Below are positions 43,284-52,389 of a stretch of DNA of 64,000 bases, in pieces. The DNA is from Brevundimonas sp. 357 (GTDB lineage Bacteria; Pseudomonadota; Alphaproteobacteria; Caulobacterales; Caulobacteraceae): NCBI RefSeq assembly GCF_003938605.1, contig NZ_RHWX01000001.1, positions 1-64,000 of the forward strand, in the 5' to 3' direction. Each line of letters opens with the position of its first letter. Within the stretch, counting starts at the first letter, position 1. The position numbers and the translations under genes were made by a program. The notes under the pieces were generated by a model that saw only the letters and a list, made by a program, of their open reading frames with translations, was not told the DNA's origin and did not search any database.

Positions 43284-44015
43284 TCAGCTCAGGCGATCGA
43301 AGGCGACGGCGTGAACCTTGTCCCGCCCCAGCAGGGCGGTCAGCGGCGGGACGGGAAACAGGCCCGTGATCGCCGGATCGCGCACGTCCAGCCCGCCGGT
43401 GAAGGCGCCGAAGGCGGGCAGGATCAGCCGCCGCCCGTCGGTGACGAAGCAGGGGCGGCGCACGCCCCGGCCATAGGCGGCGACCCGGGCGGCGGGATGC
43501 AGATGGCCCGCCACTTCGCCCGGCGCGGGCTCGACCTGCGGCTCATGGATCAGGAACAGGCCGCCCAGCGCCATCGTCTCGACCACCCGGCCCGGCAACT
43601 GGTCCAGCGCCCCGGCCAGAGCGTCGAGGTCATGGTTCCCCTCCAGCCAGACCCAGTCGCGCCCGGCCGCCAACTTCTCCAGCCGCGCCAGCTGGGCGCC
43701 GTCCATGCGCGACACCGCTTTTGAATCGTGGAAGCTGTCGCCCAGCAGCACGACCATGCGTGGGTCCAGCGCCTCGATCTCGGCCTCCAGCCGCGCCAGG
43801 GTTGCGGGGCTGTCATAGGGCGGCAGCATCTGACCGCGCGCGGCGAAGGCCGAGCCCTTCTCCAGGTGCAGGTCCGAGGCGATCAGGGTTTGATGCGTCG
43901 GCAGCCACAGGGCGCCGGAACAGCGCAGCACGCAGGCTTCGCCGTTGACCGTCAGCTTCAGCCCGCCGCACGGATGGCGGAACGGGGACAGGGTTGCGCG
44001 CAGGGCGTCGTTCAC
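43284..44015 (-). CDS. pdeM: Ligase-associated DNA-damage-response phosphoesterase PdeM
   Basis: 243-residue calcineurin-like metallophosphoesterase. Metal-binding motifs: LIASDLHLEKG, VVLLGDSFHDSK, WLEGNHD, and VAGHLHPAARV. In many bacteria pdeM clusters with lhr, an ATP-dependent DNA ligase and an exonuclease; only lhr and pdeM are here. Start is GTG 44015, overlapping the lhr stop by four bases. Confidence 0.9.
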   Translation of the reverse strand: MNDALRATLSPFRHPCGGLKLTVNGEACVLRCSGALWLPTHQTLIASDLHLEKGSAFAARGQMLPPYDSPATLARLEAEIEALDPRMVVLLGDSFHDSKAVSRMDGAQLARLEKLAAGRDWVWLEGNHDLDALAGALDQLPGRVVETMALGGLFLIHEPQVEPAPGEVAGHLHPAARVAAYGRGVRRPCFVTDGRRLILPAFGAFTGGLDVRDPAITGLFPVPPLTALLGRDKVHAVAFDRLS

Positions 44016-46642
44016 GCCGCCCCTTTCAGCGCGTCAGGCGCGTCTTCCATGACTTCGGCGATCAGGGCTTCAGCGCTTTCATCCAGAATCATCTCGGCGG
44101 CGTCTCCCCCGACGCGTTCGCGCCCGATCTGCACCAGCACCGGCACGCTGAAGGGCGAGGGCCTGTCCAGCGCCTTATGGACGATGCGGCCGTGGATGCG
44201 GCTCAGTAGTTGGCCCAACCGCGCCACGTCCAGCAGGCCCGTCGCCGCATCCGCCCGCGCCGTCCTCAGCAGCAGATGGTCCGGCTGATGCCGCCGCAGC
44301 ACGTCGTAGATCAGGTCGGTCGAGAACGTCACCTGCCGCCCGGTCTTCTCCGCCCCCGGCTGGCGCTGCTCGATCAGGCCCGAAATCAGGGCGCAGTTGC
44401 GGAAGGACCGCTTCATCATGAAGCTCTCCTCCAGCCAGGCCTCCAGGTCGTCGCCCAGCATGTCCGGTTCGAACAGGGCGTCCAGATCGAGGTCGTCCAT
44501 CGGCCGGATCGACCAGATGGCCAGCGAATAGTCCGTCACCACAAAGCCCAGCGGCCCGACGCCCATCCGGTCCAGCCGCCGCGTCAGCAGCATGGCCAGC
44601 GTCGTATGCGCCAGCCGCCCCTCGAACGGATAGGCGACCAGGAAATGCCGCGTCCCGCGCGGGAAGGTCTCGACCAGCAGAGTCTCGGCTTCGGGGATGG
44701 CGCTGCGCAGGTCTTGCAGCTCCAGCCACTCCTGCACATCGGGCGGCAGGACGCGCCAGTGATCGCGGTCCTGCACCATGCGCCGCACCCGTTCGGCCAG
44801 CGACGTGCCCAGCGGGAATTTGGAGCCGCCGTAGGAAGGAATCTTCGGGTCTTTATCGACGGCGGGCGAGACGAGGGCGTCGGTCTTGACGATGCCCTGA
44901 AAGGCCCAGACCTGACCGGCGAAGACGAAGGTGTCGCCGGGCGTCATCTGCTCGAAATACCACTCCTCGGCCTCGCCGATCTTGCGGCCTGCGACCAGGT
45001 GTTTGCCGCCCGCGCGTCGCCCCGCGACCCGCACATTCAGGTTGGCGGCCGAGACGATGGCGCCGACGTTCATCCGGTGCCGCTGGGCCATCTGGGCGTT
45101 GCGCACCGTCCATTTGCCGTCGCCCGTCCGCACGATGCGGGCGAAGCGGTCATAGGTCCGCAGCGCATAGCCGCCGGTGGCGACCAGATCGACCACCTCC
45201 TCGAAGGCTTCATAGGTCAGGCCGCGATAGGGACCGGCCGTCGTCACCTCGGCGAACAGGTCGGCCAGGTCGAAGGCTTCCGAGCAGGCGCAGCCCATGA
45301 CGTGCTGGGCCAGCGTATCCAGCGTGCCGGTATGCTCCGGCTCCCAGTCGAAGGCGTTCTCGGCCACGGCCTCGCGCGCCGCCTGGCACTCCAGCATCTC
45401 GAAGCGGCTGGCAGGCACCATCAGGGCGTGCGACGGCTCGTCCAGCCGGTGATTGGCCCGGCCGATGCGCTGGACCAGACGGCTGGCCCCCTTGGGCGCG
45501 GCCAATTGGATGACCAGATCGACGTCGCCCCAGTCGATGCCGAGGTCCAGCGTCGAGGTGCAGACCACGGCCTTCAGATCGCCGCGCGCCATCGCCGCCT
45601 CGACCTTGCGCCTCTGTTCGGCCGCCAGGGAGCCGTGGTGCAGGGCGATCGGCAGGTCGTCCTCATTGATCGCCCACAGCGACTGGAAGACGAACTCAGC
45701 CTGCCAGCGGGTGTTGACGAAGATCAGGCTGAGGCCTGCCTGCTTGATGGCGTCGTAGACCTCGGGGATGGCGTGGACGCCGGTGTGCCCGGCCCAGGGC
45801 ACGCGGCCCTCGCTGACCAGCACGTCGATCATCGGCGGCGCGCCGGGGTCGCCGAGGACGACGCGAATTCCTTCTCCCCTTGTGGGAGAAGGCGGGCCCG
45901 AAGGGCTCGGATGAGGGGTGCCTTCGGGGCTGGATGAAGAGGGTTCGGAAACGTTGCGAGACCCCTCATCCGTCAGACTTCGCCTGCCACCTTCTCCCAC
46001 AAGGGGAGAAGGGGAGAGCCAGTCGGCGATCTTTTGCGGATCGTCCACCGTGGCGCTCAAGGCCACTCGCCGCATCTTCGGCGCGAACGTCTGCAACCGC
46101 GCCAGCCCCAGCGCCAGCAGATCGCCGCGCTTGCCGCTCCAGATGGCGTGGACCTCGTCCAGCACCACGCACTTCAGATCGGCGAAATAAGACCGCGCCC
46201 CTTCCCAGGCGCAGAACAGGGCCAACTGCTCCGGCGTGGTCAAAAGGATGTCGGGCGGGAAGTCGCGCTGGCGCTGCTTCTTGGACTGTTTGGTGTCGCC
46301 GGTGCGGCTCTCGACGTGGATGTTCAGCCCGATCTCGCGGATGGGCGTCATCAGATTGCGCTCGACGTCGGTGGTCAGGGCCTTCAGCGGCGACAGATAG
46401 AGGGTATGGACGCCCGCCCCCGGCCCGGTCTGCGGCCTTGCCCCCCGCTCGGCCAGATCGATCAGGCTGGGCAGAAAGCCCGCCAGCGTCTTGCCCCCGC
46501 CTGTCGGCGCCACCAGCAGGGCGTGCTGTCCGGCCTTCGCCGCCGCGACCATGTCCAGCTGATGCCGACGCGGCGACCAACCCCGACCGGCGAACCAGTC
46601 GGCGAACAGGGGCGGAAGCGTTGCAGTGATCAGCGTCGTCAC
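44012..46642 (-). CDS. lhr: Ligase-associated DEXH-box helicase Lhr
   Basis: 876-residue SF2 DNA-repair helicase. Walker A LLVAPTGGGKTLAGF (about 43-57), DEVH box CVVLDEVHAIW (about 158), motif III ALSATVDD (195-202), motif IV region LIFVNTRWQAE, motif V TSTLDLGIDWGDV, motif VI RLVQRIGRANHR, then the Lhr winged-helix and C-terminal DUF4145-like region. Between motif III and the next conserved segment (GDPGAPPMIDV), residues about 210-258 are Ser/Pro/Gly-rich and encoded by an inserted palindrome (45870-46012). GTG start 46642. The frame is intact through the insert, so the protein is probably made. Confidence 0.93.
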   Translation of the reverse strand: MTTLITATLPPLFADWFAGRGWSPRRHQLDMVAAAKAGQHALLVAPTGGGKTLAGFLPSLIDLAERGARPQTGPGAGVHTLYLSPLKALTTDVERNLMTPIREIGLNIHVESRTGDTKQSKKQRQRDFPPDILLTTPEQLALFCAWEGARSYFADLKCVVLDEVHAIWSGKRGDLLALGLARLQTFAPKMRRVALSATVDDPQKIADWLSPSPLVGEGGRRSLTDEGSRNVSEPSSSSPEGTPHPSPSGPPSPTRGEGIRVVLGDPGAPPMIDVLVSEGRVPWAGHTGVHAIPEVYDAIKQAGLSLIFVNTRWQAEFVFQSLWAINEDDLPIALHHGSLAAEQRRKVEAAMARGDLKAVVCTSTLDLGIDWGDVDLVIQLAAPKGASRLVQRIGRANHRLDEPSHALMVPASRFEMLECQAAREAVAENAFDWEPEHTGTLDTLAQHVMGCACSEAFDLADLFAEVTTAGPYRGLTYEAFEEVVDLVATGGYALRTYDRFARIVRTGDGKWTVRNAQMAQRHRMNVGAIVSAANLNVRVAGRRAGGKHLVAGRKIGEAEEWYFEQMTPGDTFVFAGQVWAFQGIVKTDALVSPAVDKDPKIPSYGGSKFPLGTSLAERVRRMVQDRDHWRVLPPDVQEWLELQDLRSAIPEAETLLVETFPRGTRHFLVAYPFEGRLAHTTLAMLLTRRLDRMGVGPLGFVVTDYSLAIWSIRPMDDLDLDALFEPDMLGDDLEAWLEESFMMKRSFRNCALISGLIEQRQPGAEKTGRQVTFSTDLIYDVLRRHQPDHLLLRTARADAATGLLDVARLGQLLSRIHGRIVHKALDRPSPFSVPVLVQIGRERVGGDAAEMILDESAEALIAEVMEDAPDALKGAA
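45870..46012. repeat. Nested palindromic repeat inserted in the lhr coding frame
   Basis: Two 23-base arms (45870-45892 and 45990-46012) are exact reverse complements; each arm itself is a hairpin with CCTTCTCCC/GGGAGAAGG around five bases. Inside them CGGATGAGGGGT (45908-45919) pairs with ACCCCTCATCCG (45961-45972). The element is about 143 bases, read in frame without a stop by lhr. The structure matches dispersed REP-like or RPE-type elements rather than helicase sequence. Confidence 0.85.
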
Positions 46643-46658
46643 GCCAAGCCTATAACAT

Positions 46659-46673
46659 GTTCCCGTTCCGTTT
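46659..46673. promoter_or_regulatory. Near-consensus alphaproteobacterial LexA (SOS) box
   Basis: GTTC-N7-GTTT at 46659-46673 differs at one position from the alphaproteobacterial LexA site GTTC-N7-GTTC. It lies in the 58-base gap between two divergent DNA-repair helicase genes. A one-mismatch site can occur by chance, so support comes mainly from location. Confidence 0.35.
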
Positions 46674-46700
46674 CATCACCTCTGGCGCTATTGAGCGAGG

Positions 46701-49550
46701 GTGACTGCTGAATCCGCCGACATCCGGACCGTTCCGTCCCTGACGTTCGACCTGCCGCCCGCGCTGGCTACGCCGCCGGGGGCCGGGGCCGTGTGCGACG
46801 ATCAGGGCGCGCGAAAGATCGGGCGGGGCGCGGCCGAAGGCCTGTTCACGGGCGCCGACGTCATCGTCGCCCACGCCGGATTGACGGCGCGACGGCTGGG
46901 TCTGGCGCCGCCGCCGCGCTCGACCGAAATGCTGGATGCGCTGGAGCTGTTCGCCTTCGTGCGCCCGGCCCGGTTCTGCGCTCCGTCGGCCAGCGGACTG
47001 GCGCTGGCGCTCGGGCGCGAGGAGCCGAGGGGGGCCGAGGCCCAGGCCGCCGCCCTGCGCGCCGCCGCCGCCGACCTGCTGGCCGAGCTGGCCGCGCCCG
47101 CCTATCCGGGGCGGGAGGAGGCCTATACGCTGGCCCTGACGCTGGAGCGGGCGGGCTGGGGCTGGGCGTCGCGGGTGCTTCAGGCCCTGCGCGCCGGGCC
47201 GTTGCGGAGCCGCCAGCAGCGCGGCTCGGGCCTCGACGTCTGGGCGCGGCTGCAGGAGTGGGAGGACGAGGCGCCGCGCGGCGAGGCCGGGTCGGCCCCC
47301 GTCGATTCTGAGAGCGCCCGCATCCGTCTGGACAAGCTGCTTCAGGCCTCGGGTCTGGACGAGACGCGGCCCGCCCAATCCGACTATGCAGCCGAGGCCG
47401 CTTATGCCTTCTCGCCCCGCAATGAGGAGGGCCGCCCGCGCGTCCTCCTGGCCGAGGCGGGGACCGGCACGGGCAAGACGCTGGGCTATCTGGCGCCCGC
47501 CAGTCTGTGGGCCGAGCGCAACGCCGGGGCGGCGTGGATCTCCACCTACACCCGCGCCCTGCAACGTCAGATCGATCGCGAGAGCCGCGCCCTGTGGCCC
47601 GATGAGGCCGAGCGCCGCCGCAAGACGGTGGTGCGCAAGGGGCGCGAGAACTACCTGTGCCTGCTGAATCTTCAGGACATGGTGCAGGCGGCGCAGCTGG
47701 GGAACGGCGACCTGATCGGCATGGCCCTGGCCGCGCGCTGGGCCGCCCATACCCGCGACGGCGACATGACCGGGGGCGACTATCCCGGCTGGCTGTCCGG
47801 CCTCTATGCCACCGCGCCCATGCATCAGGCGGGCCCGGCCAATCTGGTCGACCGGCGCGGGGAGTGCGTCCACGCCGCCTGTCCCCACTATCGCCTGTGC
47901 TTCGTCGAAAAGACCATTCGCGCCAGCCGTCGCGCCGATCTGGTGGTGGCCAATCATGCGCTGGTGATGACCCAGGCCGCCTTCGACGGCGCCCGCACCG
48001 CGCGCGGCCTGAAGCAGGACGGCGAGACGGCGGCGCTGAAGCGCATCGTCTTCGACGAGGGCCACCACCTGTTCGACGCGGCGGACAGCGCCTTCTCCGC
48101 TTGTCTGTCTGGGCAGGAAGCGGCCGAGCTGCGCCGCTGGATCCGGGGGCCGGAGGGGCGCGGCCGTCGCGGGCGCGGACTGGAACAGAGATTGGGCGAT
48201 CTGACCGCCGACAATGAAGCCGCATCCAAGGCCCTGAAGGACGCGCTTCAGGCCGCCGCCCAACTGCCGGGCGAAGGGGTGTCAGGTCGCATCGCTCCGG
48301 CGTCCGGCGAAGTGAACCCCATCGGGCCGATCGAGCGGTTTCTGGTCGCGGCGCTGGAGCAGCTGCGCGCCCGCGCGGCCGAGACCGGCGGCGCCGAGTT
48401 CGGCCTGGAGTGCGCCCTGCGCCCCGTCGCCGAGCCGGTGCTGGAAGCCGCGCGCGAGGCCGCCCGCGCCATCGCCGATGTCGAGGCGCCCCTGCTGGCC
48501 CTGTCGCGCCATCTGGAAGACATCCTCGACGAGGAGGCGGCCGAACTGGACGGCGCTGCCCGCGCCCGCATCGAGGGCTCGCTGCGCGGGCTCGACCGGC
48601 GCGCGCGCATGACCCTGCCGGGCTGGCGCTCCATGCTGGCGGCGCTGGAGGAAGGGGGCGACGAACCCGACCCCGACTTCGTCGACTGGTTGTCAGCCGA
48701 AGCCGCCTTCGGCCGCATCCACGACGTGGCCCTGCGTCGCCACTGGATCGACCCCACCGTGCCCCTGGGGGCGGCGGTGGTCATGCCGTCGCACGGGGTG
48801 CTGGTGACCAGCGCCACCCTGACCGACCCGGCGGCGGAAGACCCGTTCGACCTCGCCCGGATGCGCACCGGGGCTGCGCGCCTGATCGAACCGGCGCGCA
48901 CGCTGAAGGTCGACAGCCCCTTTGACTATGCGACCAACAGCCGGGTCATCGTCGTCAACGATCTGGTCAAGGACGACCCGCGCCAGATCGCGGCGGCCAT
49001 GCGCGAGCTGTTTCTGGCGGCGGGCGGCGGAGGACTGGGCCTGTTCACCGCCATCCGGCGGCTGAAGGCGGTCTATGAGCGGCTGGGGCCGGAGCTGGCG
49101 CGGGCGGGTCTGCCGCTCTACGCCCAGCACGTCGATCCGCTGGAGGTCGGGGCGCTGGTCGACGTCTTCCGGGCTGAACGGGACAGCTGTCTGCTAGGCA
49201 CCGATGCGGTCAGGGACGGCGTGGACGTGCCGGGGCGGTCCTTGCGCGTTCTGGCCTTCGACCGCGTGCCGTGGCCGCGCCCTGACCTGTTGCACAAGGC
49301 GCGGCGCGAGCGGTTCGGCACGGGTTCGGGCGGTCGCTCCTGGGACGACGCCCTGGCGCGCGGGCGCATCGCCCAGGCGTTCGGACGCCTGATCCGTCGG
49401 GCCGACGACCGGGGCGTCTTCGTCATGCTGGACGCCGCCTGCCCGACCCGCCTGTTCGCCGCCCTGCCGCCGGGGACGGAGGTGCTGCGTCTGGGGCTGG
49501 CCGAGACGGTGGAGTTGACCAAGGGCTTCCTGGCGGAGCAGATCGGCTGA
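46701..49550 (+). CDS. ATP-dependent helicase, Rad3/XPD-DinG type
   Basis: 949 residues from GTG 46701. An N-terminal region of about 220 residues has no recognised motif beyond a DEDD-like VIVAHAGLTARRLGL. Walker A is LLAEAGTGTGKTLGYLAP (about 250-267); four Cys (NYLCLLN, RGECVHAACPHYRLCF) should bind a [4Fe-4S] cluster; DEAH-like box FDEGHHLFD; motif III VLVTSATLTDP; and C-terminal motifs LGTDAVRDGVDVPG and IAQAFGRLIRRADDRG. Probably a 5'-3' helicase resolving R-loops or other repair intermediates. Followed two bases later by ybaK; divergent from lhr. Confidence 0.9.
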   Translation: MTAESADIRTVPSLTFDLPPALATPPGAGAVCDDQGARKIGRGAAEGLFTGADVIVAHAGLTARRLGLAPPPRSTEMLDALELFAFVRPARFCAPSASGLALALGREEPRGAEAQAAALRAAAADLLAELAAPAYPGREEAYTLALTLERAGWGWASRVLQALRAGPLRSRQQRGSGLDVWARLQEWEDEAPRGEAGSAPVDSESARIRLDKLLQASGLDETRPAQSDYAAEAAYAFSPRNEEGRPRVLLAEAGTGTGKTLGYLAPASLWAERNAGAAWISTYTRALQRQIDRESRALWPDEAERRRKTVVRKGRENYLCLLNLQDMVQAAQLGNGDLIGMALAARWAAHTRDGDMTGGDYPGWLSGLYATAPMHQAGPANLVDRRGECVHAACPHYRLCFVEKTIRASRRADLVVANHALVMTQAAFDGARTARGLKQDGETAALKRIVFDEGHHLFDAADSAFSACLSGQEAAELRRWIRGPEGRGRRGRGLEQRLGDLTADNEAASKALKDALQAAAQLPGEGVSGRIAPASGEVNPIGPIERFLVAALEQLRARAAETGGAEFGLECALRPVAEPVLEAAREAARAIADVEAPLLALSRHLEDILDEEAAELDGAARARIEGSLRGLDRRARMTLPGWRSMLAALEEGGDEPDPDFVDWLSAEAAFGRIHDVALRRHWIDPTVPLGAAVVMPSHGVLVTSATLTDPAAEDPFDLARMRTGAARLIEPARTLKVDSPFDYATNSRVIVVNDLVKDDPRQIAAAMRELFLAAGGGGLGLFTAIRRLKAVYERLGPELARAGLPLYAQHVDPLEVGALVDVFRAERDSCLLGTDAVRDGVDVPGRSLRVLAFDRVPWPRPDLLHKARRERFGTGSGGRSWDDALARGRIAQAFGRLIRRADDRGVFVMLDAACPTRLFAALPPGTEVLRLGLAETVELTKGFLAEQIG

Positions 49551-49552
49551 CC

Positions 49553-50026
49553 ATGTCGCGCACCACCCCCGCCACCGTCGCCCTGAGCAAGGCCGGCGTC
49601 GCCTTCGAACTGCACCCCTACGACTACGATGCCGACGCGCCGCGCGTGGGGTTGCAGGCGGCCGAGGCCCTGGGCTGGGCGCCCGAGCAGGTGTTCAAGA
49701 CGCTGATGACCTTGGTGGACGCCAAGCCCGTCTGCGTCGTCGTGCCCTCCGACTGCGAGGTCAGCATGAAGAAGCTGGCCGCCGCCGCCAGGGGCAAGTC
49801 GGCGCAGATGATGAAGCCCGCCGACGCCGAGCGTCTGACCGGCTTCAAGGTCGGCGGGGTCAGTCCCTTCGGCCAGCGGAAGGCCGTCCCGACCTTCATC
49901 GACGAGACGGCGATCCTGTTCGACCGGGTGCTGATCAACGGCGGCCGGCGCGGCCTGCTGCTGGAGCTGGCGCCCGACGAGGCCGCGCGGGCCTGCGCGG
50001 CGACGTGGGCGGACCTGACGGCCTGA
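49553..50026 (+). CDS. ybaK: Cys-tRNA(Pro)/Cys-tRNA(Cys) deacylase YbaK
   Basis: 157-residue YbaK/ProX-type editing domain that hydrolyses Cys mischarged on tRNA-Pro. Key features are VFKTLMTLVDAKPVCVVVPSDCEVSMKKLAAAARGKSAQMM (with the catalytic Lys), TGFKVGGVSPFGQRKAVPTFIDETAI and ILINGGRRGLLLELAP. Length and motif order match the family. Two-base gap after the helicase gene implies co-transcription, probably without functional link. Confidence 0.92.
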   Translation: MSRTTPATVALSKAGVAFELHPYDYDADAPRVGLQAAEALGWAPEQVFKTLMTLVDAKPVCVVVPSDCEVSMKKLAAAARGKSAQMMKPADAERLTGFKVGGVSPFGQRKAVPTFIDETAILFDRVLINGGRRGLLLELAPDEAARACAATWADLTA

Positions 50027-50031
50027 TCAGC

Positions 50032-50466
50032 CTAGCTCTCGAACGTCACGACCACGCTGTCGGCGGAACGCTCGGCCTCGCCGTGGAACACCGCCTCGAT
50101 GTTGTTGCCGTCCGGGTCCAGCAGGAAGGCGGCGTAGTAGCCGGGGTGATAGGGCCGCTCGCCCGGCGCGCCGTTGTCGGTTCCGCCCGCCGCCAGGCCC
50201 GCCTTGTGGAAGGCCTCGACCATGGCGCGATCCTTGGCCTGGAAGGCCAGGTGGCAGCGGCCGGTCGGCCGACCCTGCGCCGCGATGCTGTCCACCGCCG
50301 AGACGAACAGCTCGTCGGCCCAGAAAAAGCGTTCGGCTTCGCCGGCGATCGGCACGCCAAGGGCCTCCAGCACCGCGCCGTAGAAGCGACGACTGGCCTC
50401 AAGGTCCGGCGTCACCAGTTGCAGGTGGTCGATCAGCCGACCGCGATGAAGCTGCTGCGTCTCCAT
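50032..50466 (-). CDS. VOC-superfamily (glyoxalase/dioxygenase-like) protein
   Basis: 144 residues forming two beta-alpha-beta-beta-beta units: IDHLQLVTPDLEASRRFYGAVLEALG and a second half GRCHLAFQAKDRAMVEAFHKAGLAAGG...YHPGYYAAFLLDPDGNNIEAVFHG. The metal ligands (His in IDHLQL, His in CHLAF, Glu in NIEAV) are present. Substrate unknown. Convergent with ybaK, five bases between stops. Confidence 0.9.
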   Translation of the reverse strand: METQQLHRGRLIDHLQLVTPDLEASRRFYGAVLEALGVPIAGEAERFFWADELFVSAVDSIAAQGRPTGRCHLAFQAKDRAMVEAFHKAGLAAGGTDNGAPGERPYHPGYYAAFLLDPDGNNIEAVFHGEAERSADSVVVTFES

Positions 50467-50568
50467 GGTCTTCGTCTCCTGTCAGATTGCGATTCGAACG
50501 GGCGGCAACCTGGCCTGTTCCTGCTGACAGGACGTGTCAGCAGCCTCGCGTCCTGCTAAAGCGCGCAC

Positions 50569-51636
50569 ATGACCGACACGAGCGCCGCCGCCCCGCATCA
50601 CAGCCGCAAGGGGCTGATCATTCCCTTCGTCATCGTCGCCGTGGGCCTGGTCCTGTGGACCGGCTGGTGGTTCTTCCTGACCCAGCAGATCGAGCACCGC
50701 ATGGAGGCCAAGATCGCCGGGTTGCAACAAGGCGGCTGGACGATCGAGCACGCCGGGATTTCCACCACCGGCTGGCCCATGCATGCGCGGGTGACGATCA
50801 AGCATCTGGACGTCGTCGCCCCGTCCGGCCATGCGATCGCGGCGCCCGAGATGATCGCCCAGGCCAACGCCTACAATCCCACGCGCTGGGTGCTGGCGGC
50901 GCCGGACGGCCTGACCGTCACGCGCGGCGAGAAGGGCAAGACCGCCATCCGCGCCGAGGGCATCCGCATGAGCGTGCACGGCCTGACGCAGCGCTGGCCC
51001 AATGTGGCGCTGGAGCTGGAGAAGCCGGTCTTCACCGCCCTGCCGGACGCCGAGCCCTTCCCGGTGAAGCAGGCGCGTCTGGTGCAATTCTACATGCGGC
51101 CGCACCTGGTCGGCTCGGACACGCCGACCGATGATGTGGACGTGCTGTTCCGTCTGGTCGACGGCGAGGGCCGCCCGAACGGCCCGGTCGAAGGCTTTAC
51201 CCAGTCGGGGATGCTGAACGCCCAGATCGAGGCGGTGATCGAAAAGGCCTCGGCCTTGCGCAAGGGGGCGGACGCCAAGGGCTTGCTGACCGCCTGGACG
51301 GCGGCGGGCGGTCGTTTCATCGACGTGAAGGGCCAGCTTCAGGCGGGCGAGAGCAAGGCTTTCGTCTCCAGCGACGCCCTGTCGGCGGACGCCAAGGGGC
51401 GGCTGGAGGGTCAGGTCTTCGTGCGCGCCGAGAAGCCGCTGGCGGCCATCGTCGGCCTGGCGGGCGCCCAGCAGGGCGGGGCGCTGGACCGCGCCGCCGC
51501 GGCCAGGGCCGCCGCCGCGACGCCTCAGGGCGGGACCGGCGACGCAGGTCAGGGCGTGGAGCTGGCCATCCTGTTCCGCGGCGGGCGCACCTATCTGGGG
51601 CCGTTCGCCCTGGCGCCCGCGCCGCAGCTGTTCTGA
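50569..51636 (+). CDS. DUF2125-family membrane-anchored protein
   Basis: 355 residues. A single N-terminal transmembrane helix (GLIIPFVIVAVGLVLWTGWWFFL) is followed by HRMEAKIAGLQQGGWTIEHAGISTTGWPMHARVTIKHLDVVAP, the DUF2125 signature, and a mostly beta periplasmic body ending VELAILFRGGRTYLGPFALAPAPQLF. DUF2125 proteins are common in Alphaproteobacteria and of unknown function. Start 50569, 13 bases before the next gene. Confidence 0.85.
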   Translation: MTDTSAAAPHHSRKGLIIPFVIVAVGLVLWTGWWFFLTQQIEHRMEAKIAGLQQGGWTIEHAGISTTGWPMHARVTIKHLDVVAPSGHAIAAPEMIAQANAYNPTRWVLAAPDGLTVTRGEKGKTAIRAEGIRMSVHGLTQRWPNVALELEKPVFTALPDAEPFPVKQARLVQFYMRPHLVGSDTPTDDVDVLFRLVDGEGRPNGPVEGFTQSGMLNAQIEAVIEKASALRKGADAKGLLTAWTAAGGRFIDVKGQLQAGESKAFVSSDALSADAKGRLEGQVFVRAEKPLAAIVGLAGAQQGGALDRAAAARAAAATPQGGTGDAGQGVELAILFRGGRTYLGPFALAPAPQLF

Positions 51637-51649
51637 TGCTGCCATTGTC

Positions 51650-52342
51650 ATGCTGATCGAGCCGCCCGCCGACGAAGCGCGCCTGTCGCTGGAGCGGGCC
51701 GTGGCCGTGGCCGCCCGCGCCCGGCTGGCGGCGGGGCCGCGCGGCTCGGTCGACGGCGACGCCATCGCCCTGCGGGCCGTTCTATCGGGAACGAGCCTGT
51801 CGGAAAAGGCGGCGGTGCGCGCCGTGCTGGGGCGGCTGGAGGCGGCGGACGGGCGGCCCTTGATCGCCTGCGGGGCGCTGTCGCAGGTGCTGGCGGCGGA
51901 TCGCTGGGGGCTGGCGGCGCGGCCGATGGCCGAGGCGGATCAGGCCCTGATCGCCGTGCGCGACGGCGCGGCGCAGAAGGCGCGCGCCCTGATCGATCTG
52001 TCGGCGCGGCCGTGGTGGGGGCGGTTGCTGGCCCTGCCCATGCTGAAGATCATCGCCGCCCTGCCGGATGACGCGGCCGGGACGCCGCGCGCCCTGATGG
52101 TCGGGACCGAGGCGCCGGGGCCGACGGGCGACGACCGCACCTTCTGGGTCACGGACAGCGCCTGGCCGGATGCGCGCATCGTCGAGGCTCTGGGGCAGGC
52201 GGGTCTGGCGGCCGAATTTCTGTCGGGCGGCGGCGGGTTGAAGCTGTTCGTCCTGACGGGCTATGTGCAGGCGGAAGACGTCAGGCTGGACGGCGCGCCC
52301 GGCGGCCTGACCGGCGTCATCGGCGCCGCTCCCGTCTTCTGA
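51650..52342 (+). CDS. Orphan between DUF2125 gene and hisC
   Basis: 230-residue soluble protein rich in Ala, Leu and Arg. An N-terminal helical half (LSLERAVAVAARARLAAGP, SLSEKAAVRAVLGRLEA) is followed by a half with beta-alpha character (ALMVGTEAPGPTGDDRTFWVTDSAWPDARIVEALGQAGLAAEFLSGGGGLKLFVLTG), which could be an ACT-like or editing fold. I do not recognise the family firmly. Its location just before an aromatic/histidinol-type aminotransferase hints at amino-acid metabolism, but that is only context. Confidence 0.7.
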   Translation: MLIEPPADEARLSLERAVAVAARARLAAGPRGSVDGDAIALRAVLSGTSLSEKAAVRAVLGRLEAADGRPLIACGALSQVLAADRWGLAARPMAEADQALIAVRDGAAQKARALIDLSARPWWGRLLALPMLKIIAALPDDAAGTPRALMVGTEAPGPTGDDRTFWVTDSAWPDARIVEALGQAGLAAEFLSGGGGLKLFVLTGYVQAEDVRLDGAPGGLTGVIGAAPVF

Positions 52343-52389
52343 CATATTGCGGCTGACATATATTGCGACCGGCAGGGGATGACGCGCGC

